A stretch of 36,625 nt of DNA. Source: Deltaproteobacteria bacterium (lineage in GTDB: Bacteria; Myxococcota; Myxococcia; Myxococcales; SZAS-1). This document shows, piece by piece, positions 8,703 to 16,757 of this stretch (the stretch's first letter is position 1; each line of letters begins with the position of its first letter). Location: assembly GCA_018266075.1 (NCBI GenBank), contig JAFEBB010000074.1, positions 1 through 36,625 of the forward strand, in the 5' to 3' direction. The position numbers and the translations under genes are program-made. The notes under the pieces were generated by a model that did not search any database, was not told the DNA's origin, and saw only the letters and a program-made list of their open reading frames with translations.

Positions 8703-9782
8703 ATGACCGAACTCCCGCTCCACGCGTTGCACCAGGCCGAGGGCGCCGCTTTCGCCGAGCGCAACGGCCGCGAAGTGCTCGTCACCCAGGGCGCGTCCGC
8801 GGATGCCTTCTGGGCCCTCAAGCGCACGGCTGCCTTGCAGGACCGAACCGGTCGCGGGCTGCTCAAGCTCACCGGACCGGATCGCGAAGAGTTCTTGCAC
8901 GGCCAGACGACGAACGACGTCGAGGGCCTCGCGGTCGGCCACGGCAACGGCGCCGCGCTGCTCACCGCCAGGGGCAAGATGCTGGGCGAGGTGCGGGTGC
9001 TCAAGCGCGCCGAAGATCTCCTCGTCGAGACCGAGCTCGGCTTCGCGGGCGCGGTGAAGCAAGCGCTGGAGCGCAACTGCATCTCGGAAGAGGTCGAGTT
9101 CGCGGATCTCACCGCCGACTACGGGCAGCTCGGGCTCTACGGTCCCGAGGCGCACGCCATCCTCACCGCCGCCCTCGACGCGCCAGCCCCCGGCGTGACC
9201 GAGCACGAGCACCAGACCATCGTCCTCGCGGGTGCCGAGGTGATCGCCATTGGCGCCTGGGGCCCGGGGGCCCCCGGCTACGATCTGCTGGTGCCCGTGG
9301 CCGCGCTCGAGCACGTGTGGAAGGCGCTGCGGGCCGCGGGCCAGGCGAAGAACCTGGTGGTCCTCGGCGAGGAGGCCTACGAGCTCGCGCGCGTGGAGGC
9401 CGGCCTGCCCCGCTACGGCGTGGACATGACCGAGGAGACCAATCCCCTCGAGGCCAACCTCGAGCGCGACATCTCCTACAAGAAGGGCTGCTACGTCGGT
9501 CAGGAGGTCATCGCCAAGGCCACCTTCCGCGGGCACGTGAACAAGAAGCTGGCCCGGCTCTCGTTCGCGGCCGAGCTGCCCGCGCCCGGCGTGGAGCTGC
9601 AGCTCGACGGCCGCGTCGTCGGGAAGGTCACCAGCGCCGCGCAGCTGCCCGACGGTCGCAAGCTCGGCCTCGGCTACGTGAAGCGCGACCTGGCCAAGGC
9701 CGGCGTGGCCCTGACGGTCGCGGGCGGCGGCGTGGCCGAGACGCTGGGCCTGGCTCAGCCCGTCGAGCTCCAGCGGCCATGA
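8703..9782 (+). CDS. ygfZ: YgfZ/GcvT-like folate-binding protein
   Basis: 359-residue cytoplasmic protein of the YgfZ branch of the aminomethyltransferase family. The signature K-G-C-Y-x-G-Q-E is at residues 261-268 with the conserved Cys at 263. Members bind folate and support assembly or repair of certain iron-sulfur enzymes. The N-terminal GcvT-like region (LHGQTTNDVEGL, near residues 65-75) and a C-terminal barrel are both present, so it looks complete. The start is an ATG with GAGG at 5-nt spacing. It sits 22 nt after the biotin carrier gene and overlaps the next gene by ATGA. The link to the carboxylase is positional only. Confidence 0.85.
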   Translation: MTELPLHALHQAEGAAFAERNGREVLVTQGASADAFWALKRTAALQDRTGRGLLKLTGPDREEFLHGQTTNDVEGLAVGHGNGAALLTARGKMLGEVRVLKRAEDLLVETELGFAGAVKQALERNCISEEVEFADLTADYGQLGLYGPEAHAILTAALDAPAPGVTEHEHQTIVLAGAEVIAIGAWGPGAPGYDLLVPVAALEHVWKALRAAGQAKNLVVLGEEAYELARVEAGLPRYGVDMTEETNPLEANLERDISYKKGCYVGQEVIAKATFRGHVNKKLARLSFAAELPAPGVELQLDGRVVGKVTSAAQLPDGRKLGLGYVKRDLAKAGVALTVAGGGVAETLGLAQPVELQRP

Positions 9783-10102
9783 TCCTCATCGTCGGCGCGA
9801 ATCTGATGTTCGCCTCCAAGATCCTGGAGACCGCGCGCGCGCTCGGGCTCTCGGCAGCTCAGGCTGCGCCGGACTCCGCCGAGCTCGGCAACGCCAAGCT
9901 GGTGCTGCTCGATCTGGAGAAGCTCGGCGCCGACGGCGTGCGCGCCCTGCGCGAGCGCACCAAGGCGCGCCTCGTGGGCTACGCGAGCCACGTGGCCGAC
10001 GACGCCCTCTCGGCGGCGCGCGCAGCCGGCTGCGACGAGGTCCTCACCCGCGGACAATTCTCCGCTCGCTTACCGCAGCTGCTCTCCGGAGCCACCGCGT
10101 GA
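9779..10102 (+). CDS. Receiver-like small protein lacking the acidic pocket
   Basis: 107-residue cytoplasmic protein, recognised only as a fold. The layout follows a CheY-like receiver: strand 1 MILIVGANLMF, strand 3 KLVLLDLEKLG, strand 4 RLVGYASHVADD and strand 5 DEVLTRGQF. The usual strand-1 acidic pair is missing (GAN instead). D45 could be the phospho-acceptor or a remnant, S70 sits where Thr/Ser is expected, and R91 replaces the conserved Lys. A pseudo-receiver that does not rely on normal phosphorylation is therefore likely. It overlaps ygfZ by ATGA and the next gene by GTGA, so it is translated with the operon. No partner kinase or output domain is nearby. Fold assignment is moderate; function is unknown. 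Confidence 0.6.
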   Translation: MILIVGANLMFASKILETARALGLSAAQAAPDSAELGNAKLVLLDLEKLGADGVRALRERTKARLVGYASHVADDALSAARAAGCDEVLTRGQFSARLPQLLSGATA

Positions 10103-10536
10103 AGCCCGGCTACCCCGACCAGCTTCTGACACGCGCGGGCGAGGCCTTCCACCACCTCCACCTCCTCCGCGACGCGGATTCGCACACCGGCGTGCTGGGG
10201 GTGGCCGCGATTGGCGTGTTCTCGCTGTCGGTGGGGCTGATCCTGGCGAGCCGGATCTTCGCGCAGGTGAGCACGGGCGTGCTGGTAAGCCTGGCGCTGG
10301 TGATGGTGGGCGTGCCCGTGCTCTTCGACGCCATCCGCTTCCAAATCGGGCCCGTACCGCCCGTGGGACAGCTCGCGCTCATCCTGGCGCCCGCAGGGAT
10401 CGTGGTCTACGTGGCCAAGGCGATGCTCGACACCGGCACGCCGCGCGCCCTGGGCGTGATGGCCGTTGGCTCGTTCTTCGGCGGGCTCATCGCGACGCTC
10501 TTGGCGCTCGCGGTGCAGCTCAGCGACGCGATTTAG
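10099..10536 (+). CDS. Small integral membrane protein
   Basis: 145-residue protein of unknown function. After a hydrophilic start (MKPGYPDQLLTRAGEAFHHLHLLRD) there are about four hydrophobic segments: GVAAIGVFSLSVGLILAS, GVLVSLALVMVGVPVLF, LALILAPAGIVVYVA and AVGSFFGGLIATLLALAVQL. No enzymatic motif is visible. The start codon is GTG, overlapping the previous stop as GTGA, with GGAG 7 nt upstream. It is the last gene of the carboxylase operon. Its 3' end overlaps the convergent exonuclease gene by 17 bp. Confidence 0.7.
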   Translation: MKPGYPDQLLTRAGEAFHHLHLLRDADSHTGVLGVAAIGVFSLSVGLILASRIFAQVSTGVLVSLALVMVGVPVLFDAIRFQIGPVPPVGQLALILAPAGIVVYVAKAMLDTGTPRALGVMAVGSFFGGLIATLLALAVQLSDAI

Positions 10537-11413
10537 TTAACGCTTTGGTTAACGTTCGCGACGCAGCCACGGCCACCTCGGGTGCGTGTGCGGCGCGCTT
10601 GGGGAGCTGGCCCACCGGGCGCAGCGAGCGGATGCGATCGAGCCGGAACTGCTTCTCCCGCTTGTCGCGGTGGCAATAGGCGATGAGGTAGCTCGCCGGG
10701 CCGATGCGCGTGAGCCCCTTGGGCGTCACCGGGCGCGGCAGCTCGCCCTGGGTGCCGCCGTCGTACTCGATGTTCACGCGGTGCCCCAGCTCGATGAGCT
10801 CGGGCAGGCTGCTGAGCGTGCGCGGGAGCTGCACTGCGCCCACCGCGCACATCGAGAGCGGGAACGGCGACGCGGCCTTGGCCAGCGTGCGCCAGTCGGT
10901 CGCGCGCGCCCGCTGCGAGAGCGCCAGGAACACGCCCATGGCCGTATTGGCGTCGAGCGCGGCCCGGTGCGCGCCCTTGGGCCGCAGGTGGAAGTAGCGC
11001 GCGACCGTCGTCAGCCGGAAGTCGCGCAGCCGCAGCACCGAGCGCGCCCAATCCAGCGTGTCGATCATCTGCAGCTCGGGCAGCTTGTTGCGCCCGCGCT
11101 CGAGCTCGGCGGCCACGAAGCTGCCGTCGAAGAGCGCGTTGTGGGCCACCAGCACGGCGCCGTCCACGAACTCCAGGAAGCGCTCGATGACCTCACTGGC
11201 CGGCGCGGCGTGCGCGACCATGGCGTCGGTGATGCCGGTGATCTCGGTGACCTCGGAGGGAATGGGGTGGCCGGGCGAGCAGAGTTCCTCGAAGCGCGCC
11301 TCCACGGTCCCGTCGATCCGGAACGCCACCCCCGCGATCTCCGTGAGCCGACAACCCTCGGGGGAGAGCCCCGTGGTCTCGACGTCGAACGCAACGAAAC
11401 GCTCCCTCACCAC
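10520..11413 (-). CDS. DnaQ-like 3'-5' exonuclease fused to a WYL-like domain
   Basis: Up to 297 residues. Residues 5-168 are a DEDDh exonuclease with all catalytic residues: D10 and E12 in FDVETTG, D96 in HNALFDG, and H149 and D154 in GAHRAALDA. Residues about 208-270 look like a WYL ligand- or nucleic-acid-sensing domain, ending in KQFRLDRIRSL, which is typical for WYL; the core triplet is SYL. Such a fusion suggests a nuclease whose activity responds to a ligand. The start is GTG-GTG; GGGAGG lies 3 nt before the first and 6 nt before the second (11410), so the second is preferable. Two rare TTA Leu codons near the 3' end belong to a TTAACC-N6-TTAA motif. Confidence 0.82.
   Translation of the reverse strand: MVRERFVAFDVETTGLSPEGCRLTEIAGVAFRIDGTVEARFEELCSPGHPIPSEVTEITGITDAMVAHAAPASEVIERFLEFVDGAVLVAHNALFDGSFVAAELERGRNKLPELQMIDTLDWARSVLRLRDFRLTTVARYFHLRPKGAHRAALDANTAMGVFLALSQRARATDWRTLAKAASPFPLSMCAVGAVQLPRTLSSLPELIELGHRVNIEYDGGTQGELPRPVTPKGLTRIGPASYLIAYCHRDKREKQFRLDRIRSLRPVGQLPKRAAHAPEVAVAASRTLTKALTKSRR
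10537..10552 (-). other. Bipartite motif TTAACC-N6-TTAA, copy 2
   Basis: The minus strand reads TTAACCAAAGCGTTAA, an exact copy. It begins one base after the stop of the small membrane protein gene and lies within the last codons of the exonuclease gene, where it encodes LTKALT using two TTA codons. Confidence 0.5.
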
Positions 11414-11565
11414 AGCCCTCCCGAGCCGCGGTCACTCTAGAGGCCCCCTCTGACATCGCCCGCGATCCCGGCCGATCTCGCCGCGCGTTGATCGCGTGAG
11501 CGCCGTGAGCCTTGGTTTTCGCGGGGTTGCGGGGTGGTTCTGATCGCGCCGCCGAGCGCGACTTC

Positions 11566-11589
11566 AGATCAGCGATCCGATCGCGATCT
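11566..11589 (-). terminator. Inverted repeat downstream of the M1 peptidase gene
   Basis: AGATC-A-GCGATC and GATCGCGATCT form a stem with one bulged A, starting 10 nt past the peptidase stop codon. On the minus strand the T-run expected of an intrinsic terminator is absent; TTTT instead follows on the plus strand (11589-11592), where no gene is being read. It may stabilise the 3' end. The rest of the 185-bp gap (11414-11598) shows nothing recognisable. Confidence 0.3.
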
Positions 11590-11598
11590 TTTCGGCGG

Positions 11599-14199
11599 TC
11601 AGGGCGCGAGGAATGCGCGCACCGCGGCCTCGTTGCGGGCGCGGTTGGCGATGCACACGTCCATGGCGTCGAGCATGTTCTCGAGCGTCATCGGCCCGCC
11701 GTCGATCTTCTTCACCCGCTCGCGGAAGAACCCGTCGGCCTGGGTGCGGCGCGCGGCGTTGCAGGCCATGCCGCCGAGCGCGATGAGGCCCTGCACCTCG
11801 TCGTCGCGCATGCGCGGGCGCCAGGTGTCGAAGCCCTGCTGCAGCGCGGTCCAGGCGAGCTCGCGCGTCTCGCGGGTGGTCGCCACGGCCCAGCCCGCGC
11901 TCAGCGACTCGCGCAGATCGAACGCCGGAATCTGCGCCAGCGCGCGCTGCGCCAGCGCGGCTTGCTTGAACGAGCCCAGGGCCATGAAGAGCCGCGAGCG
12001 ATCGCGCCGCTCGAGCTCGGGCTTCTGCAGCGTGGACAGGATTCGCGCGAAGAGCGCAGCGTCGCCGTGGCGCGCGGCCACGCGGAGCAGCACGTCGACG
12101 AGGTCGTCGTTCACGCCGCTCCGGGTGCGGATCCAGCCGTCGGCCAGCTTCTGCGCCTCGGACACGAGTTGGGGATCTTCGCCGACGGCTGCCGCCAACC
12201 CGACGATCATCGGCCGCAAGAGCGCATCGTCGGTGCTCTCGCCGGCGCGCGGCGTCCAGCCCAGGGCACGCGCGCGCGGCGCGTAGGTCTTCTCCACGAA
12301 CGCGGCGTAGCGCGCGTAGTGCGCGTCATCGAGCTCGGTCGGATTGAGCTCACCGAGGATGTCCAGCGAGGCAGAGATCGCGTGGCGCTCGCCCGTCGCG
12401 GCCAGCGGCGTCACCAGCGCGAGCGCATCGGCGAGGCCCAGTCGGCCCGCGCGAACCTGCGCGACGGTGTCATCGGCGAGCTGCGCCCGCTCGGCGGGGT
12501 CGAGGTGCGGCAAGAGCTTCTGCGCCGCCGCGGCCGGCAGCGCCGAGCGGTAGTAGCCGAGCGCGCCTGCATTGGGCACGAGCCAGGCAGGACAGCTCGC
12601 GAGTGGCACCTCGGCGTGCGCGCTCTCGAGCAGCGTGCAGTTGCGGCCGGCTTCGGTCCGCCAGCAGACGGGGATCTTCCAGAGCGCGTCGGGAACGTTC
12701 TGACCCAGCGGCTTGTCACGCGTCTGATCGAGCACGAGCTTCGGCGAGACTTCGCAATGCACCTCCGCGTGCACCACGGGGATGCCCGGCTGCGCGAGGA
12801 ACGTCTTGAACGCGTCGGCCACTCGCGGCGAGAGCGACTCGGACATCTTCGACAGAAAATCTCCGGCGGTCGCATTTCCCCACGCGTGCGCCGCGAGGTA
12901 GCTGCGGATGAAGGCGCGCCAGCGATCCTCGCCGACCCACTCCTCGAACATGCGCAGCACCGAGCTGCCCTTCATGTACGTGAGCTCGCCGTCGAAGGCG
13001 CTCTCGATGGCGACCTTGGTGTCCACGGGCTGCTGGATCGACTTCGCCGACGCGAGGCCGTCCTTGTCGCGCGCGCCCTCGGTCTCGACGAGGCGGTCGG
13101 TCATGAAGTTCCAGCTCGGATCGAACGTGGACGTCAGCTTGGCGTCGAGCCACTCGCCGAGCGCCTCGTTGAGCCAGGTGTCGTCCCACCAGCCCATGGT
13201 GACGTAGTCGCCGAACCAGTAGTGCCCGAGCTCGTGCCCACCGATGTTCACGTAGAACTGCTGCCGCGCGACGGTGAGGTCCTCGGGCTTGATGAGGGCG
13301 AGCGTCTGTCCCACGGCCACCAGCCCCGGGTGCTCCATCGTTCCCCAGTAGCGCGGCACCACGAGCACATCGAGCTTCTCGTACGGGTACGGCATCCCGA
13401 AGTAGTCCTCGAGAATGCCGATGACCCTGGGCGTGGCCTGGAGCGCGTACTTCGCCTCGCCCGAGCGCCCGCGCGGCACGGCCACGCGGAACGGCGTCTT
13501 GAAGTGACCGGCGGTTCCGCCGTCGAGCAGCTCGAACGGCCCCACGCCGAAGGCCACGAGGTAGCTCGGCATCGGCTTCGACGCCGCGAACTGCACGGTC
13601 TTCGTTCCATCGCCCTCGTCGTGCTCGCCGGTCGACGGCGAGTTCGCGAGCGCCACGTCGTCCTTCGGCACGCGCAGCGCGAGCGTCCAGGGGATCTTGA
13701 AGCCAGGCTCATCGAAGCATGGGAACGCACGCCGCGCGTCGATGGCTTCGAAGAAGGTGAACAGGTACGCGTCCTGGCCTTCGTCGCCGCGGTAGACGCC
13801 GCGGCTGCGCTCCTTGTCCACCTTGCCGGTGAAGTCGAGCTGCAGCGTCACCGCGCCGGGGCCGATTGGGCTGCTCGGCGCGATCCCGACGTAGTCCTCG
13901 TCACCGGGCACGACCTTCGCGGGCTGGCCGCCGAGCGTGGCGCTGGTGACCGTGAGATCGGTGGCGTTGATCCAAACGATCGACTCCGCGCGCGCGAGCT
14001 CGAGCGCGTAGGTCGCCGTTCCCGACGTGGTGTCCTTCTTGGGATCGAGCCGCAGCGCGAGCACGGCCGACTTCGGCTTCACGTTCTGCGAGAGCCGCAA
14101 GCTGGGCTTCGGCGCGTTCTCGACGTCGGCGGTGGGCGCGGGCGCGCGGGTGGCGCACGCCGAGACGGCCAGCAGCAAGGCGATCGACGCTCGGTTCAA
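11599..14199 (-). CDS. M1-family metallopeptidase (aminopeptidase N-like), predicted lipoprotein
   Basis: 866-residue zinc aminopeptidase predicted to sit on the outside of the membrane. MNRASIALLLAVSAC is a signal peptide with a lipobox (VSAC). The zinc site is complete: HELGH at residues 322-326 and the third ligand E345, exactly HExxH-x18-E. The substrate-recognition motif is GTMEH where E. coli PepN has GAMEN. The beta-sandwich N-domain, thermolysin-like domain and a helical ERAP1-like C-terminal region (to the end) are all present, so it appears intact. The start is TTG, supported by GGGAG 7 nt upstream and by the signal peptide. It follows yhbY by 40 nt and may be co-transcribed with it. 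Confidence 0.9.
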   Translation of the reverse strand: MNRASIALLLAVSACATRAPAPTADVENAPKPSLRLSQNVKPKSAVLALRLDPKKDTTSGTATYALELARAESIVWINATDLTVTSATLGGQPAKVVPGDEDYVGIAPSSPIGPGAVTLQLDFTGKVDKERSRGVYRGDEGQDAYLFTFFEAIDARRAFPCFDEPGFKIPWTLALRVPKDDVALANSPSTGEHDEGDGTKTVQFAASKPMPSYLVAFGVGPFELLDGGTAGHFKTPFRVAVPRGRSGEAKYALQATPRVIGILEDYFGMPYPYEKLDVLVVPRYWGTMEHPGLVAVGQTLALIKPEDLTVARQQFYVNIGGHELGHYWFGDYVTMGWWDDTWLNEALGEWLDAKLTSTFDPSWNFMTDRLVETEGARDKDGLASAKSIQQPVDTKVAIESAFDGELTYMKGSSVLRMFEEWVGEDRWRAFIRSYLAAHAWGNATAGDFLSKMSESLSPRVADAFKTFLAQPGIPVVHAEVHCEVSPKLVLDQTRDKPLGQNVPDALWKIPVCWRTEAGRNCTLLESAHAEVPLASCPAWLVPNAGALGYYRSALPAAAAQKLLPHLDPAERAQLADDTVAQVRAGRLGLADALALVTPLAATGERHAISASLDILGELNPTELDDAHYARYAAFVEKTYAPRARALGWTPRAGESTDDALLRPMIVGLAAAVGEDPQLVSEAQKLADGWIRTRSGVNDDLVDVLLRVAARHGDAALFARILSTLQKPELERRDRSRLFMALGSFKQAALAQRALAQIPAFDLRESLSAGWAVATTRETRELAWTALQQGFDTWRPRMRDDEVQGLIALGGMACNAARRTQADGFFRERVKKIDGGPMTLENMLDAMDVCIANRARNEAAVRAFLAP

Positions 14200-14239
14200 G
14201 TCGCAGCTCCCGAAGAGAGGCCGCGACTCTAGCGCGCGG

Positions 14240-14530
14240 TCAGATCTGGATCTTCGGCTTCTCGGGATGCGGCCGGTAGAGCAGCAGCGTGCGCCCGAGG
14301 ACCTGCACCAGCTCGCTCTTTGTCTTCTCCGCGAGCAGCTCGCCGATCTCGTCGCGCTCGCCGGAAGCGCCCTCGCCGATCTTCACCTTGATGAGCTCGT
14401 GGGCGACCAGCTGCTCGTCGACGGCGGCGATCACGCCCTCGGTGACGTCGTCCTGGCCGACCTGGACCACGGGCTTGAGGTGATGACCGATGGCGCGGAG
14501 CGCGCGTCGCTGCTTGCCGGTGAGGGACAT
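14240..14530 (-). CDS. yhbY: YhbY-family RNA-binding protein
   Basis: 96-residue single CRM-domain protein that associates with pre-50S ribosomal particles. The N-terminus LTGKQRRALRAIGHHLKPVVQVG is the family signature, followed by ELIKVKIGEGASGERDEIGELLAEKT and a terminal strand ending GRTLLLYRPHPEKPKI, all at the expected spacing and length. The GxxG-like loop of CRM domains corresponds to the GASGE region, slightly altered. AAGGGTG lies 6 nt before the ATG. It stands 33 nt downstream of the J-domain protein gene on the same strand, consistent with one transcript. Confidence 0.92.
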   Translation of the reverse strand: MSLTGKQRRALRAIGHHLKPVVQVGQDDVTEGVIAAVDEQLVAHELIKVKIGEGASGERDEIGELLAEKTKSELVQVLGRTLLLYRPHPEKPKIQI

Positions 14531-14563
14531 GGGCGCACCCTTACCACCCGAAGCGCGCGGCGC

Positions 14564-16678
14564 CTACTTCATGTAGCGCAGCTCGCGCTCGGCCTCGGCG
14601 TTCTTGGGATCGAGCTCGATCGCCTTCGTCAGCCACTTCGTCGCGTTCGCGTTGTCGCCGAGCAGCTTGTACATCTGCCCCGCGAACTGCGCGGCCGGCG
14701 AGCAGCGCGGCAAGAGCTTGAGCGCCTTCTCGATGCCCTGCATGGCCGGCCCGAGCGCGGCCTTCTTGTCCGGCGCGGCCATGAACTCGGTGAAGGCCAG
14801 CCAGGCGTGGAACTCGGCCTCGGTGTCGTTGAGCTGGATGGCCTGCTTGAACATGGCCACCGCCTCGACGTACTTGCGCGCCTTGGCGGTGATGCAGGCC
14901 TTGGTGAAGAGCTCCTCGGCCTGGAAGATGCGCGCCATGTCGACCTTCTCGTCGCCGCCGCTCTCCAGCTCCTCGAGGTAGGTCTTCTTCGTGCCCTCGT
15001 CGGAGAGCATGGTGTTCGCGTCGTTGATGCGCGCGAAGATCTTCTCGCGCAGCGGGCGAACCTGGGGATCTGCGTCGGCGGGCGTGGTGTCCGGGTGGAA
15101 GGACTTCACCAATTGGAGGTACGCCATCTTCACCTGGCTGGCGTTGGCGTCCTTCTTCAGCCCCAGCACCTCGAAGTGGTTCGCCTTCTCGATCTTCACG
15201 ATCGCCGCCTGCAGCGCGGCCGGTTCGGTGCTGGCCACGCCCGAGAGCGGCCCCGTGCCCTGCGCCGGCGGCGCAGCCGGCTTCGCGGCGACCACCGCTG
15301 GCGGCGGCCTCGGGACACCCGCGGGCGCAACCGTCGGCGGCGGACGCGGCGCAGCGGCCGGCGTGGGCGGCGCAGCAGGCTTCGGTGCCGGCGCGGGCTC
15401 CGGCGGCGCGGCCTTCTGGCTCTCGGGCCGCGCCAGCTTCACGTTGGTGGCGAAGCCCGCGAGCTCCAGCTCCCCGAGCACATAGCCCACACGCGCCACC
15501 AGATCCGCGTCGCCCATGGCGTCGGCCAGCTGGGCCAGGCTGCGCACGCCGTCGAAGGCCGCGGCCACGCGCGCTTCCTGCGCGTTGAGCGCCAGCTCCT
15601 CCTGCGTGACCAGGTTGCCGCTCTTCATCACCGGCGAGTCGAGCTTGTCACCCAGCCGGCGGCGGTATTCGTCGCCCTTGAGGGTGCGCGCGGCTTGAAT
15701 CAGGAGCGCCCACTTGTTGCCCAGGGCCTGCGCGGTCGGCGGCGCGGGCGCAGAGGGATCGAAGGTGTAGTTGCCCTCGTTGAGCTCGAAGAGCTTGCGA
15801 AGCAGGCCCACGCTGTGGCCGGTGAGCGCGGACACGAACTCGCCCGGGTTGGTGACCAGCCCGAGCGCGAACGCGGCGCCCACGGCGTCGTTGCCGAACT
15901 GCGGCGCGCTCGACTCGGCCTTGGCCACGGCGTCGGCGGTGAGCAGGCCCTTCTCGCCCATGTACTGCAGCACCGAGTCCTGCGGGGCGCTGGAGCGCAC
16001 CTGGTGGGGCACGCCCTTCTTGAGCGAGAGGTCGTAGGTCACGCCGCCCGCGGTGACGCTGAGCTGGCCCGCCACGTTGGCGGCCGCCAGCCGGTAGTAG
16101 ATGCGGAAGATGCTCTCGGCGCCGATGGTGCCGGTGGTGACGGGCGAGTCGGCGGAGGCGACGGGCTTCGCGTCCACGAGCGGCGGCGCGTCGACGACCG
16201 GCGTGGCATCCACGATCGGCGTCGCGTCCACGATCGGCGGGGCCGCTGGCCTCTGCGCGCTGGGCTGCGAGGCAGGTTTTGCCGGAGCCACCGTCGGCGG
16301 GCCCACGGTGGGGGGCGGTCGGGCGGCGGGCGTCGCCCCCGAACCCGGTCGCGCGCCCGGGACCACGCGGTTCATCACCGGCGGCGCGCGGCCGCGGTCG
16401 ATACCGGGGATCGGCCTTCCGCCGGGCGTGACCACCGGCGCTGGGGGCTCCAGGCCAGGCAACGGCTCGGTCGAGCCCCAGAGCTCTTCGGGGAAGGCCT
16501 CGCGCGCGTCGGGGAAGCGGCCCGGATCTGCGAAGCGCTGGCCGTCGGCGGAGATCTGGCACTTGCCCTGGATCACCTTGTTGGCGACGAACAGGTCGAG
16601 CGTGGAGATGGTGAGCGGCCCGTAGGTCTTGCCGTTCTCGCTGCGGACCCAGAACGTCCGGGGCTCGAGGTCTGCCAT
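14564..16678 (-). CDS. GYF/DUF4388 (PATAN)/J-domain/TPR multidomain protein
   Basis: 704-residue cytoplasmic scaffold-type protein. Order: GYF_2-like domain (about 5-50; FWVRSENGKTYGPL, FADPGRF); Pro/Ala-rich linker (about 70-185); a DUF4388/PATAN-like region (VAGQLSVTAGGVTYDLSLKKGVPHQV, then helices to about 310); a second low-complexity Pro/Ala linker; a J domain with HPD at 528-530; and C-terminal TPR-like helices (about 580-704; AMFKQAIQLNDTEAEFHAWL). The J domain implies cooperation with an Hsp70. DUF4388/PATAN regions are common in myxobacterial signalling proteins. The frame is open for 64 codons upstream, but only MADLEPRTFW begins at the domain edge. No Hsp70 gene is nearby. Confidence 0.82.
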   Translation of the reverse strand: MADLEPRTFWVRSENGKTYGPLTISTLDLFVANKVIQGKCQISADGQRFADPGRFPDAREAFPEELWGSTEPLPGLEPPAPVVTPGGRPIPGIDRGRAPPVMNRVVPGARPGSGATPAARPPPTVGPPTVAPAKPASQPSAQRPAAPPIVDATPIVDATPVVDAPPLVDAKPVASADSPVTTGTIGAESIFRIYYRLAAANVAGQLSVTAGGVTYDLSLKKGVPHQVRSSAPQDSVLQYMGEKGLLTADAVAKAESSAPQFGNDAVGAAFALGLVTNPGEFVSALTGHSVGLLRKLFELNEGNYTFDPSAPAPPTAQALGNKWALLIQAARTLKGDEYRRRLGDKLDSPVMKSGNLVTQEELALNAQEARVAAAFDGVRSLAQLADAMGDADLVARVGYVLGELELAGFATNVKLARPESQKAAPPEPAPAPKPAAPPTPAAAPRPPPTVAPAGVPRPPPAVVAAKPAAPPAQGTGPLSGVASTEPAALQAAIVKIEKANHFEVLGLKKDANASQVKMAYLQLVKSFHPDTTPADADPQVRPLREKIFARINDANTMLSDEGTKKTYLEELESGGDEKVDMARIFQAEELFTKACITAKARKYVEAVAMFKQAIQLNDTEAEFHAWLAFTEFMAAPDKKAALGPAMQGIEKALKLLPRCSPAAQFAGQMYKLLGDNANATKWLTKAIELDPKNAEAERELRYMK

Positions 16679-16757
16679 GGCGCCGCGAGCGTAGTACGAA
16701 TGGTCCCCTGCTGCACGCGCGCTTGAGGCGCGGGGGAAGTTGCGCCTTGATGGGCCC

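Noticed and set aside
11599-14199. GTMEH in place of GAMEN in the M1 peptidase as an inactivating change
   Set aside because: This motif varies among M1 peptidases outside the PepN group and the zinc ligands are intact, so activity is expected.
11512-14232. Long plus-strand frame of about 900 codons opposite the M1 peptidase
   Set aside because: It is an Arg/Ala/His-rich shadow of the GC-rich codon bias of the peptidase gene, which has a complete zinc site on the other strand.
14027-16726. Long plus-strand frame opposite yhbY and the GYF/J-domain gene
   Set aside because: It has no recognisable domain and spans several real genes on the minus strand; an antisense artefact.
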